Source: Eremophila alpestris peregrina
Lineage: Eukaryota; Chordata; Aves; Passeriformes; Alaudidae
Direction of reading: 5' to 3'
Length of the DNA: 64,000 nucleotides
Assembly: GCA_009792885.1 (NCBI GenBank)
Contig: WMCF01000026.1
Coordinates: 1,054,001 to 1,118,000, forward strand
The notes under the pieces were generated by a model that searched no databases, had not been told where the DNA came from, and saw nothing but the letters and a program-made list of their open reading frames with translations. A program made the position numbers and the translations under genes. The stretch's first letter is position 1. The number at the start of each line of letters is the position of its first letter. Positions 1 through 12,426 of this stretch are shown piece after piece.

Positions 1-3000
1 GATACAGTAAGTACTGTTGTGGGGAATTTTTTGTATATGACAAACTGATGACAAACTGAAAATGCATTTCATTAAAACTTGTGATATTAGGAGAATTAAA
101 GAGAATTCAAAATGTGTTTTGTCTAAAGGGATTACAGTCTGAAGACCTTTCTGAAAACAACTGTCATGCAGAGGAGCCTGAAAGAAGTTTTTATTCTTTC
201 TTCCCTGAAAATTCCCCACTGAACTGAAAGGAGTATAGATGCATTTTAGTCCCTGAGTATTAAAGCTACTTAGCATAAATTCAGAAGTAAGATAATTAAA
301 TTCACTAAAGAACAGTGGCAGTGGGGAATATGGATAATTTAGGGTAATTTTTGTGATCCAAAACTAAAACAGCAACAACAAAAAAAATTGAATTGTTACA
401 TATTCCTGAGGAAAAGCCAGAGAAGAGGCTGATACAGTGCAAGTCTTCCTTTGAAAACATCCTTTTGTTTTTTAAAAGATAAGTAACTGTCTATGGATTA
501 ATATGGTGGTGTTGCTTACCTTTCATGATACCAAAGGAACTGGAAACTTCTTCACTGAGCACTTTTTTCCTGCATTAAAGAAATGCAGGAAATCAGGAGC
601 AGCTAAAATAAATAAAGGCAGATACTGATAATATAAATGTACTCACTACCTGAACCATTCAGAAGCTTTTTCCTGCTTTCTGTAAAATGCAAGAATTTGC
701 ACACGTCTGTCCTCATGACTACAGTCATGCTGAAAGCAGTCAGCAGCCCTTGGCTATTTTTACAGAGTTACTGTCATTTGCTGCATTTTCGTGATCTTAC
801 AGTTCTGCACATGTATTTATAGATAGGCAAAGATTGTGATATAAATTTGGAGATTTTCAGACACAGTGATTAATCCTTGTGCTCTTCTGAGAGTGTGTGG
901 AATTATAAATCTCAGTTTCATTGAAAAGTAAAGAATACCAAGCTCAATGCAATAAAATATTATATAGTCTTTGAAAGGAGTGTTTTGGGTCAAGGCACAG
1001 ATGTGCTTAGTTGAGAAGGAAATGAGTTAGTGTCATTGGTTTGCTTAAAAGAAAATTGGATTATTGTACAAGACTGAGGAGGATGGATCATAATGATAGA
1101 AAATTTTTGCCTGTTTTGTGCACATAGACAAGAACTGAATTTCCTTTATTCTTACTTAAAAATTCCACTGCCCAGGTAGAATAATAAAAGTTTATCAGGA
1201 TGTGGATTAACTTTATGCTTCATAGGAAATTAAAAAGTATTTTTATTTACAGGTTCTTTGTGAAAGCAGTGAACACATTTCTAATTACTAAAAAGCTTTT
1301 GAAAACTGGATTTCAATAAAGCTGTGGCAGCACGAAATTATTTGAAATACTGTAATTCTTTTTGCTGTTTTTTCAGCTAATTTAAGTATATTGGTCACAA
1401 ATCATTCACAATTTAATTTCAGCAAGTGCAGTGAACAATAAAGTAGTTTGTCAGCAAGCTTCTGTATGAAGAGGGATTGGCATTAACAGGAAGAAGAATA
1501 CAGTGGATTGGAAGAATCTCTAACTTAAACCAGGTACTACTGGGTGAGTAATTAAAACACAACTTTTAAAAAACTCAGCCATGTCTTGAAGGCAAAGACA
1601 ATGCTGGACATGCTGAATTAAACCTTTTGTCACAATTGGATTTCTGTTAACGCAGTGTCTCTGTACTTGCTGTGCAGGAGGGGTGCAGCTGCTAATTTGT
1701 TAATTCATCCAGTCAAATGGCAGTAGCAATTACTCTGAAGGCAGAGCAGGAATGGGAAACAGAGTTGCCCAGCCTAAAAGATGACACCTCTGCTTGAATT
1801 TTTTGTTGTGTTTCAGATGCTAATTGAATCAAATCCTGAAAAAGAGACTTCTGCGCAGTATGTGTCTCCTTGAAGGTGAGTTTTACAAGTGAAATATGTG
1901 TGCCTATTTTAAAAAACAATCTCCATGCCACAGTGTTAGTAATAATGCAAAATGTTTTACATTTTTTCACCAGTTTTCCACACAATTCCATAGAAAAATT
2001 TGATTAAAACTTCATACAGGGAGATGCACAAAACTGGTGCTCATGCCTTGTAACCATTTTTACAAAGGTTAAAATTTATCAGTTAAAACTAAGATGAACA
2101 GAGAGGTCACCCTGTTCATCCTCTCTGCCCTTAACATTCAGAGCTGTTTTGTAAACTCGTGGAGCATCCAGCAGTCTGCTGAATTAAAAAAAAAATAAAT
2201 TAATACACATTTTTCCAACTCAGGCCATTATTCTTCTTATCAGGCAAGTATAGTTTCAAAAGAGCTGGCTGTACACCCAGCACAAGGCACTGAGGGTCTG
2301 CTCTAGAGGTCTTGTCATTGATATTAAATACACATTTTTGGGAAGACTGTACAATTCCTTTCCCCTTTCATAGTTTATTTACTTCACAGAGCTTCATAGT
2401 GACTGGTTTCTGTGAGGTTGTCTGCTGGTCTTTGGTCTCTGTGAAGAAGAGGAGATTGGATCTCTTGTACTGTAAATGGAATGCTTCTGATTAATTCCAT
2501 GTGCCTGAGGGGGCTGGAGGGCCACAAGATTTCTCTGGGGTGCAAGAAGAGAGTGTTGGCTATTGAAATATGTTGATTTGGCTTGAAAGCTAGCAAAGAT
2601 TACTGAGCTTTCAACTTGTTTTAAAAAACACTTGGCAATAGCAAGATACAGGAACAATCCAGTTTTGCAGTCATCATGCCACGATTCTTTTTCCTTATTT
2701 CTTAAGAATAATGCAGTTTTTTGAAAATACACTGTAAGTCACATTTGATTGGTTGTGTGCATTATGCAAAATGTCTTCAGAACTTGTTCAGTTTTATTAT
2801 ACTTCTGCAGTAAATTTTATTGATGCACATTAATTCCATTGTGCTGCATCAGTGTTAAGGAACTGAAACACTCTTTAATCCAGAATCTTTTGGGTGAAGC
2901 TTTTATTTGGTTTTTTTAGTGTAAGCATTCATTATTGAAGTGAACAAAACTTAGAGATGGTTTTACAGATGCCACCAGCAAAATCCAAGCCAATTCACCG

Positions 3001-6000
3001 AAAGTAAAAAATTACTGTAAAAACCATGCTCAGTTTGTAGGATTCATACATTTTAGTATTGAGTATGAAGTGGTTGAAACTGGCTTAAGAATTCTTACTG
3101 CTGTAACATCTGTAGCAGCTACCTGGACAAAACTACAGGAAGTTTATGTATTTATTTTGTGTTGGGAAGTTTTCATGTTTGCTTAGTACTGTGAAGATTT
3201 GTGCAAGGCCAGTGTCTCTGTGCTGTGTCATCGTTGTGACCCAGTGGATGTCACCATTTTATGGGTCAGTGTAACTCAGAGTATGCACAGTGTGAAATGG
3301 CACTGCAGCAGCACAAGGTGATGGTATCAGGCTGTATTTCTTCATGAGCAAGTGTACTTGTTTCTATCAATTTCTCCATGTGTTTGGAAACATAAAGACT
3401 AGTTTCCAGTGAAAGATGGAAATCAAATGTTGATCAGGACTACTGGCTTCAGCAGTAAGAACTCTAGGGTCTGTCCCTAAGAAATCCTGCCAGAATATGG
3501 GAAGGAGGCTCTTTTGAAGTCACGCAGCTTCAAATGCATGGTTTAGATAAGACTGATTACTCTTGATATTTGTAAAGAAAGCTTACCCATAGTTTTAATT
3601 TATGCCTTGAAAATGTACCTGAATGTAATGTACCTGAATAGAATCTTTGCTCATGGGAAGACAATTTCTAGTTAAAAAAAACAAATGAAAACAAAAAACA
3701 ACCCAAGATAGTAATGCTGAAAGTAAGGCAGGTTCAAAGGAAAGGAAGGCGGGAGAAGCATTGCAGTGGGACAGCATCTGTGTATCTGAATAGCTGACTG
3801 ATCCTATCATTGAGCTAAAAAGTGTGAGGATTCTAAGTTCATTACTCATGTCACTCTTTCCCCTCATAATTTCACCACACACATTTTTATTCAGCTATGT
3901 AGCCCTCTAGCAAATCTTCACACCAGAAGTTACACATAAAGGCTGAGATGAGTTCAGTTCCCACAGTGGCATCTGTAGGAACTGCACCATTTAGCAGCCC
4001 AGAAGCTGAGGATGTTACTGACACATTAAGTCGTTCCTCAGAAGGAGTTTGATAGCAGGTGTTTGCCCAGATGTACTTTAGTATATCCATTACAAATGCT
4101 TGTTTGACTCAGTACAAGGAAGTGCCCAGAGTTTTTTGTTTGTATAAATGCTAATTTACTCAGATTCTAACATAAAAGTGGAATAATCCCATTGACAGTT
4201 GTATCTCTTGTCTATTAAGTTAGCTTGATTTTCATGTGGTGGAAATGGTGTTGCTATTTTATCTCTCTGCATAGTTACTTTCATTTGAATCCGCAGTAAT
4301 AGCAGAAAAAATACTGCCTTCTGAGTAAAATTCCTGTATCAGTTTTGTAAAGATAAAAAACACCAGTGTTGACACAAGGAATGTCTTAAGGCCAAAGAGG
4401 TAATGAGTAGATCCCCTAATTTACAATACTTTCACCAGAAGCACTAGCTGCCAGGTTAGCTGTTGTCTGGCCATCCTTAGATTTCAATTATAATGAGAAA
4501 GTGAGTGAAAGAAGCTCAATTTTTTATTCTTTCATATCTGTAATGTGTCTGTTACTGTTAATTAGAGGTCAGTTTGTATTAAATTGTCTCCCACTCCACT
4601 ACTTCTTGAATGCCATTACATAATAATGGGTAAAAAAAGGCCTGATAATCTTCAATAGCAGGAATTAAATAGCACTAAATTCCCAATATTTTTGGGAGAA
4701 AGGGAAAGATTTTTCTCTTTTGGCATTGTGAGCTTATATGGCCTGAATACTCCCACAACAATGGCCCCTCTGGTGTCTGCACTTCATCTTTACAAAATAT
4801 ATTTGCTCTCTCATGTGTGTCAGCTTTCATTTATCCTGGTTGTACCAGCCCAAAATAGCCAGCTGCTCTCCCTTCCATTTTATCTATCTCAAAAAGAAAT
4901 AAATATTGGGCTTGGGAGGTTTGTTTGTAATTTTTCTAAAGTGTTCTTGGTCCAGCTCAAAAAAAAAAAAAATTAAAAAACATTCCAAACAGGAGAAAAA
5001 AACAAGGCAGAAGTGTAAAAAATAGGAAAGTGCTAACACAGAATTGTGGAAAAGAGTAACATATTGAGGCTGAGAAGGCCTCACACCACTCTTATTCATC
5101 CTTACTTTAACTAACAGCATTTTGTGATCCTTGTCTGCATCAATCTGTAGCCAGCATTTAATTTAAATACTCCTGGGATTACACCAGCTCATGAAGCAAA
5201 CATCTATAAATTGCCAAAATGACATTTTTCTCATGGGAAGAAATGCCAGTCACTGTCCCTTAAGACAGTGATTGCAATGCATAATTCTCAACATGTGAAA
5301 TTTTTTTTGACTGCTTAATTCATACGTTAATATGCTGCAGTATCATTTCTTCCATTCCCTTGAGTTCTGTAGGACCAATTTCACATGCCACAAAATATAA
5401 TCATCAACTTCGTATAAGAATACCAGAGCATCTAAGATGTGATGCATTGAACCAAAGGAACTGATGTCCACTGAGCTTTGCCCTTACCCCATGGAAGACC
5501 ATCTCACAGCTGTGATTTAGTTTAGGTACGTTGCAGTGCTATCTAGCAGGCACTACCTGGAAAAAAGTAAAGAGGGAAACAATTGCAAATGATGAGTGTT
5601 TGTATAGTTACTGGGTTTTTTTTGTCCCCTAGAGCAAAGTGTTCTTCAGGGTGTGGTCTGTTTGTAGTGCTAATCTGGCACTTCCCTCTCAGTCTTACCA
5701 GACCAGATACTGGTTTTAGACAAGGTACTGTCATTTCTTCCCTAAAATAAATTCAAAAGGTCAACACACACACATAAACAAGAATATCAACAGTCATTAA
5801 TGACATCTATAAGACTGTTCTCTTTTTCAGAAAATTGTTTTCTGTAAATATGTTTCTAGGTATTGCTCAGGTCTATTGGTCCATTGTTCTAGAAAGTGAC
5901 TTCTAATCCTTTTTCAAACTGAAAACATATGGTAGATCCTGACTTTCCTTATTGAAGTTGTTGAAAACCAGACCAGAACTTTATGAACACATTGCTCCTG

Positions 6001-6824
6001 ACCTGCAAGTTGGTCTTAAAGTGGCATCTTCTTAGCAGGATAAAAGCATTCAGCACATGCTCTGAAGAATTGGCCTTGTCTACAAAAAGAGCAGGTATGA
6101 CTTTCAGTTGAATGTTTTCTTACTTAGGTAAACTGTAATATCTTTTCCCTGTTTTAAAATGTGATTTTAGTGGTAAGACTTTCTTTTTCTTTGTGAAGAA
6201 GCTGATCATTGTTCTTCTACTCTCTTAAGCTATCTTACCTATCTGCTGGAAATTTTCCCAGCTAATAGCTTTCTGCTCCACAAATCAATTCTTCATGCAT
6301 CTACATCTGTTCTACACCTTTGGTTTATCCTTTTTGTCACTAAATTCTGCTCTTCCAGGAAGTGTCAGGAGGCTCCAAGGTTGCTTTTGGTCTCAGTGTT
6401 TCATATGCTCAATAGATCTCTTTAAGCAGAAAACTCTTCACATATGATTTGTGCAGCAGCAGATGGCCTACTTCATATTCCTTGAGAATTAGCAATTGAC
6501 TTAGAACAGTTTACACTATTCTTTCCCTCTTACACTACCTCTTTGCTGTCACACTTGTTTCTTTGGAATGTTCCTTGGTAGGAGGCTTATCTACTGGAAT
6601 TCTGTTAAATTCATTTTAAAAGTCCAATAATCACGCTGTATGTCTTGCCATTGTTGACTTTCATTGTAAATTCTTAAGAGGGAAGCTTGGTGATAGGGAA
6701 GAGCTCCTGAGGGGCTTATTACCCTTTACTTGTCAAACAGGCCTGGGAAACACATCTGGATCCTCGGGGGAAACAATATTACATGACCTATTGACTGGAA
6801 TTTGTATTCTGTGTAAAAGAGTTA
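1..6824. other. Unique AT-rich non-coding sequence
   Basis: No recognisable protein family appears in any frame. Open frames are short (about 112 codons or fewer), unrelated to each other and typical of AT-rich vertebrate DNA. The stretch holds scattered A-rich runs (for example near 370-390, 2186-2197 and 3675-3702, and fourteen A at 4959-4972) and one compact hairpin at 5247-5274. Two splice-flanked segments, 520-569 on the minus strand and 1817-1875 on the plus strand, are discussed as findings. It is probably intronic or intergenic. Confidence 0.7.
5247..5274. repeat. Short hairpin-forming inverted repeat
   Basis: The arms TCACTGTC (5250-5257) and GACAGTGA (5264-5271) are perfectly complementary around a six-base CCTTAA loop. 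Three further outward pairs, one of them G-T, lengthen the stem to 11. It is too short and too isolated to call a microRNA precursor. Confidence 0.6.
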
Positions 6825-7082
6825 CACAGACTCCCAGAATGGGCCAGGCTGGAAGGGACCACAGTGGGTCACATCTGGTCCAGCCTCCCTGCTCAAGCAG
6901 GGTCACCCCAGAGCACATGGCACAGGTTGTGTCCAGATGGTTCTCCAGGGAGGGAGACTCCACACTCTCTCTGGGCAACCTGTTCCAGTGCTCTGGACAG
7001 TAAAAAAGTTCTTGCTCATGTTCAGATGGAACTTCCCCTGCATCAGTTTCTGCCTGTTGCCTCTTGTCCCATTGCTTGGTTT
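6825..7082 (-). mobile_element. CR1 LINE, 5'-truncated 3' end
   Basis: This is an inactive fragment of the bird CR1 retrotransposon. Read on the plus strand it starts with the inverted CR1 tail (CCCAGAATGGGCCAGGCTGG, then GGAAGGGACC). It continues through landmarks of the 3' region: GTCCAGCCTCCCTGC, AGGGAGGGAGACTCCACACT, CTCTGGGCAACCTGTTCCAG, a CAGTAAAAAAGTT segment, CATGTTCAGATGGAACTTCC and CCTCTTGTCCCATTGCTTGG. That order is the reverse complement of CR1, so the element lies on the minus strand with its 3' end near 6825. It breaks off near 7082, which is the 5' truncation usual for CR1 copies. Its GC content is clearly above the flanks. It keeps many consensus blocks but is diverged. The subfamily cannot be named by eye. 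Confidence 0.93.
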
Positions 7083-9190
7083 ATCCTACCTAAGGATCTC
7101 ATCCAGCAGTATTAAAAAAAAATTGATGTAAAAATAGTGAGCTTTCTTTCACCAAGGTTTTTGACAGTAATAGCATTTGAGTGACATAAAGGACTCACTG
7201 ATAATTTACTCTAACATGGTTGTGAAGAAAAAGACCTTTATAGCAATTCAAATGTAATTTTATTTTTTCATGATAAATGATTTAATTTTGCACTTCTATT
7301 AGAACCTAGATATTTATGTCAATTCTGGATAAATGCTAATTTCAAATTATTTGAAACTCATTTATTTAATTATTTTTTTATTACTGGGTAAAAAGTAATT
7401 CATGCCTTTTTAACTAAGGAAGTTTTAAGAGACTTTTAAATTTTTTTCTTTTTCCCTCTTTTTTTCCTTTTTTTTTCTAATTTTTTTTTCCTAGAGGGTG
7501 AAATGTATACACACAAAACCTGTATATCATAGTTACTTTAATTTAAGTTAAAACTGCACTTGCCACTACCTGCCAAATCCCATAATGGAAGCAGTGTAAT
7601 GACATAGTGACTATGCTAGCAGTGTTGTAACTAATTTGAATTTATTGTTAATGTTGCTAACACTACGAAACACTGCAAATCTCACCTGGAAACCTTCTTA
7701 TACGTTTTCCAGACCTAAAATTTTTTAGGAGCTGCCAAAATTCTTTCATCTCAGAGTCAATCCTCAGAATTTTCTCATATGGCACTTGCCTGTTCCAGAT
7801 TAAGTGCATTTCTCAGAGTGCACAGCGTGTATTTAGGGACAAGGCCAAGTTCAGCCAGGGTCAAATCCCATTTATGTCCCCAGAGGGACATTTCAGGGAA
7901 AGGAGTCAGATCTTTTCCCCAGAGTTTCTGAGTTAATCATTTTTATTTAGCCCTTTCAGGTTCCTTATTTTCTTTGGGGAATTATTTCTAAGACCAAATG
8001 TGTTGATTTATGGAAGAGAAGAAGGATTAGTACTGCCTTCAGACATGCTCCTTTATATGCATCTATATGTATTTTTCGGAAGCTGTTTCCTTTGATACAG
8101 GACTCTACCCATTAAATATTTTTAAAATTTCCTTTAAACATGTTTGTATGGGGTTTTATTCCCTATTTGCATTTACTTGTTGTCTTGAAGAGTAGTGGCC
8201 AAAGGTGTTTTACATGGTAGTGGTGATGTTTTACACTCGTTTGTTCTTAGGACTTGCTCTTTCTTAATCCACCAGAAATTAGTGATTTGGCACGTAGATA
8301 TTAAGAAAGTGTAATTCCACAGAAGTGTCACTAAGTGTCTTCCTGCACTTTACAGATTTAGGTATTTTTAGTGTGCAACCTCTGGGACACCATAATTTAT
8401 CATCTTCATTTTTGAGGGTAAGGTCTGAAACTTTTCAATGTAATTAAAAGATTTTAATTTTATTTGATATTACAAGTTTAGGACCAGGGATATGATTAAT
8501 GCTCTCTGTGAAAACAGTGTTTAATGAAAGTTTTCAGTGGACAAAGTGTACTGCTGTGGTTATTGCTTCAGAATGGAATTTGTTCTATGAAGAGTGGATT
8601 CCAGAAAAGCTGTAGTGGTCACTACTCTTGGAGAGCACTGGATGACAGAACTAATGGAATATTACATGCATGTGTTTGCCACACAGAAGATAAACTTTAG
8701 CTTCTGCTTACAAAAGGGTGATTATAAATCCTCCATTGCAATACACAAAGAGAAAGACCTTGTCTCTACAGAGAATTAAATGAAATAACTGCAGTAAGTA
8801 AAGTTTTTATTATATAGCATATTATCCAGATTTTGGTAAAATTTAGTTACATGATTTCCCATTTTGTTTTTAAAATGTGCAAAGTACTGCACAAGTGCAC
8901 ATATATTAAATATTATATGTGTGCTATGCAATAACTTGGAAAGACCTATCAATGTTCTATTTGTATTTAAGTTCTTCTCCTGATCATATAGACCACTAAT
9001 CTTGTTAAAATCTTGACCATCAGCAATCTTGACCCTAAAAACAATTTTAAAACACAACAAAACTTTCTTGCCAAAAATTTTAGATTTGGTCTTCATTAGA
9101 AATGGAAAAAAAAAAGAAAAACAAAACACAATTTATTTTCCTATTTGCATAATTTTAAAGACAACTTCATAATTTTTCTGAAATTAATGT
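7083..9190. other. Unique AT-rich non-coding sequence
   Basis: No gene is recognised. The stretch from about 7250 to 7400 is very AT-rich, and a long pyrimidine tract follows at 7441-7492. A loose inverted repeat lies at 8898-8921 (CACATATA and TATATGTG arms). The open frame at 8594-8779 (61 codons) has no recognisable motif. Confidence 0.65.
7441..7492 (+). repeat. Polypyrimidine tract
   Basis: Bases 7441-7478 are purely C and T, mostly T. Two A follow, then another twelve pyrimidines, and the tract ends CCTAG at 7490-7494. It is low-complexity sequence. The pyrimidines running into TAG also resemble a very strong 3' splice site, but no convincing exon follows. Confidence 0.8.
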
Positions 9191-9191
9191 A

Positions 9192-9331
9192 GAGAGTGTT
9201 AGAATCTCCATCCTGGGAGGCATTCAAAAGCCACCTGGAGATGGTCCTGGGAAAGCTATTCAAGGTGATCCTGCTTGAACAGAAGGTTGGACAAGATGAT
9301 GTCCAGAGGTCCCTTCCAATTTATTCCACTT
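9192..9331 (+). mobile_element. CR1 LINE 3' end fragment
   Basis: This plus-strand fragment covers the last part of CR1 before the terminal octamer repeats. Landmarks in order are AGAATCTCCATCCTGGGAGG, CATTCAAAAGCCACCTGGAG, GGTCCTGGGAAAGC, a CAAGGTGATCCTGCTTGAAC block, GGTTGGACAAGATGATGTCC and AGAGGTCCCTTCCAATTTAT. The usual tail of ATTCTGTGA-type repeats is not clear, so the extreme 3' end is lost or degraded. Only about 140 bp remain. With the opposite-strand copy at 6825-7082 it forms a loose head-to-head pair, which probably reflects independent insertions. Confidence 0.92.
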
Positions 9332-12063
9332 CCAAGCTGACCTTAAAATAAATCTGGGATTAAAAGCTTCATTTAGTTTTGCCATTCAGGAACAGATAGC
9401 CATAGTTTTATTGGACTACTTGCAAAAGTAATTTGGATTTCACCCAGAAATACTGAAGCAAATGTCATTAGGAAGCCCAGTCACAGGAGAAAGGAATCCT
9501 CTCCCCATTTCTTTCACACAAGGACTCTCAATAACAGCTTTTTAGCCAGCACAAATGAAACCACTAGAGAAATCTTTGAATTATTTTTTTCTGCGGCCTT
9601 TATAGGCAGCTTAAATATTTATTGTATGTTAGCTGTCTGGAAAGAAAGCTGTTATTGTGACTAAGTAGTAAAGAAAATCAGGATTTGAGTAACTCCACAT
9701 TTATGACAGAAAAATACATTTGTTAGTGACAGCAGGGACTGAGGCTGGCAGCATACTGTGAGATCTCTGATTGAGTAGGTACAATGTGATGTGGCAGCTT
9801 AAGGATAAGAGAAACTTTCTTATATTATTTCCATGGAAAAAGATTATTGATGGGATAGCAGATTTTTTGGCCTACTTTCTATTAGTTTTTGTGATTCAGA
9901 AATGAAACAGAAGTCTTTACACAGTTTGAAAATAATTCCTCATTGTCTGGTAAATAGTATTTTTGCCTGAGAAATAACAGAAAAATGTCCTCAGTAAAAG
10001 TTAATCTTGCTTTATTGTCTAAATCTATTGTAGGATGCATTTAATCAATTCCTTGTAATCTAAGTGATGCAGGTTGTGTTTCCTCTAAGGTTGTGTTCTT
10101 TCACCTTAGATATTTTTTAGTGCTAATCTTGAACCTCAGTCTCCCTCACAGTATCTTGATAACCCTGGACAGGCAAGAAAACAAATTTCTAAATCCTTTT
10201 ACCATCCAGAAAAAAAAATGTCCTTAATGGGTATAGGAAACTTACACTTGCTTTGCAGAAATAAAAAAATAGTGAAAACATGCAGAGGAACATTTTATCA
10301 CTGAAGACTTCACAACGTGAGAAGCTGATTTGCCTGTCAAATGTAAGAAAAAGAGGTCTAGCTAATCCCCTAAACACATAATAATTAGCAAGTTCTCACA
10401 TTTTTACACCTGAATTGCTGTAAAAAAAACCCTAAGTGGCCTAAAAAGAGCTTAAAATAAAATCACTCTTCCTCTGTTAATTTGGAAATGCCCTGAAATG
10501 AAGTTACTGGCAAATGACTCTCTGTGGTGTCTAGAATATATATACAGAGAAGCAATGAATATCTTACAAGCAGATTTACATTCATTCTTGCTGTGACAAG
10601 GTGGCTGTGCTGTAAAATCAAATTAAAAATGGACATTAACTTGTGGGATCAGCATTTATTACCAGGTGCCACTTCTGGAGGCCACGGGCAGCGTGTGTCC
10701 CTTCAGCTCTAGATCAGCACTACAGTCATTCTGAGCTGTCAACACTTAACAGAGTTCAGTGGGTTTTTTATCCCCCAGGATGTTCTGCTGCAGGGAGATG
10801 AAATTGCCTTGAATGGGAAATTTCATCCTACTCCTCTTTGAAGCCAAGAGCAGGTTTAGGAAATATTTTTTGTTCCAAATACCCAACTTCTGCTAGTGAA
10901 AATATTATATGGATGACAAGGGAACAAAATCACTGTGCTTTAAAGACTGCATCTTGACGTGCAAGGACAGAAATGCAGGACGAGGGTGTAATGGCATTTT
11001 TGTTTGTCTAGTGAAAAGTTTCAGATAGATTGGTCTAATTATAGTTAAATACCAAATGCAAGTGGGAAGTCATTTGAATTCCCCAAGCCAGACGGTCTAA
11101 TTCATCTCTCATTTAAAGCACTTTGATGTGAAAATTTTGAAAGGGTCTAATGCTCAATTTTACCACATTTAATTCTATACAAAGGTGGGAGAGCAATATA
11201 CTGCCATGTAGGATTTTACAGTCTGGGTGTGTGAAATGAGAACTTAACCACAAAGAAGTGCCAGCATCTTGCTGTTATGTAATAAGCCAGACATGCTTTC
11301 CTGCTTGTGCACTTCTAGCTCTAGATAAAAACCATTAGGAAATCAAACTCTTAGCCACTTCTTTCCCAAATGTGCACATTTCTTTCTCATCTACCAGTCC
11401 TTCAGTTGCTGGGGTGCTGGATATTTCCCCTTAGCAGATTGACTGGCCTTTCTTCCAATTGTTTTGTAGTGAATGAAGTTTGAAGCCCAGAGAGACTAAG
11501 GGATTAAATTTACTGTCTGAGGCTTGTTTTCCTCAAATGTGTGTCATGTACAAATGTGTTTATCTGGAAAAAAACACCACTGGGGAAAAGGATTTTGTAT
11601 TTTCTATAGTTGTGAGGATTTTGAAAGGTTTACTGAGGCAATAAGTGAAAGAGATTCATTGAAATGAGATTTCTGTGCTCGTCTATTTACACTGGTTTAA
11701 CATGAAACATTTAACAGTGTTGTGGTTTAGGAATGGAATTTTCCAGTTTAGTATTCCCACTGAAGAAAAACATGCCCCACTCACCCATCCCCCTTCAACT
11801 GGAGGAACAAAAGGCAAAGAGCACAGGTTGGGATAAGTACAATTGATTGGAAATGGCAATGAGATAAAAAACCAAACAGTATCAGCAGAAATATTGATGA
11901 CAAAAGTGTCCAAAACAGATAATGATTCATGTGCTAGGACAGAGCTCGTGACAATAAGCAGTAGCACACATCTTCCTGTGCCATGTTTTCTTGACCAGAA
12001 GGAACCTCTTCTCCTTGGGAGAGAGTCAGTTTCCGTGACCCTGGCACTGACATGAGGAGGTAT
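9332..12063. other. Unique non-coding sequence
   Basis: No coding frame is recognised. The longest open stretches (about 94 codons on the minus strand near 11683-11967) match no family I know. On the minus strand near 11780-11830 there is a very pyrimidine-rich run ending in CAG and then, 14 bases later, a GTGAGT. It was noted and rejected as a gene signal. Confidence 0.65.
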
Positions 12064-12131
12064 CCCTGTCCTGTCCGTGTTCCCTCCCAGATACTGTCCC
12101 TGTCCTGTCCGTGTTCCCTCCCAGATACTGC
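12064..12131. repeat. 34-bp direct tandem duplication
   Basis: Two adjacent copies occupy 12064-12097 and 12098-12131. Each begins CCCTGTCCTGTCCGTGTTCC and ends AGATACTG plus one base. They are identical except for that last base (T in the first, C in the second), which indicates a recent duplication. It may vary in copy number between individuals. A third partial match to the motif start (CCCTGTCCTGG) follows near 12141. Confidence 0.96.
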
Positions 12132-12378
12132 AAAAGATTAACCCTGTCCTGGCTGGGAGCAGGACAACTAGATACTAAACCTACAATAAAAAAATGATCA
12201 TTTGTTACCCTGACCTACTCTGTTTCCAGTCAGACAAAGTGTATTATCTGAAAGAGATTGTTTAGTCAGATACAGGTGCACTGAAGCAAAAACTCCTGGA
12301 TGTTTTATGCATTCTTGTTCAGTTATTCAGGCTCAAACTTTGGTAGTGAATATTTACATGAACCTCAATCCTTGGCTT

Positions 12379-12426
12379 CTTAGGTAGTTTTCAAAGTGGA
12401 CTCTTAGGCAGTTTTCAAAGTGTTCA
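12379..12426. repeat. 24-bp imperfect tandem duplication
   Basis: CTTAGGTAGTTTTCAAAGTG begins at 12379 and recurs at 12403 as CTTAGGCAGTTTTCAAAGTG, with one difference in 20 bases. The period is 24. It lies 250 bp downstream of the 34-bp duplication. Confidence 0.85.

Noticed and set aside
11772..11830. Very strong acceptor followed after 14 bases by GTGAGT, minus strand
   Set aside because: A 14-base exon is at the extreme lower limit and no partner exon could be proposed.
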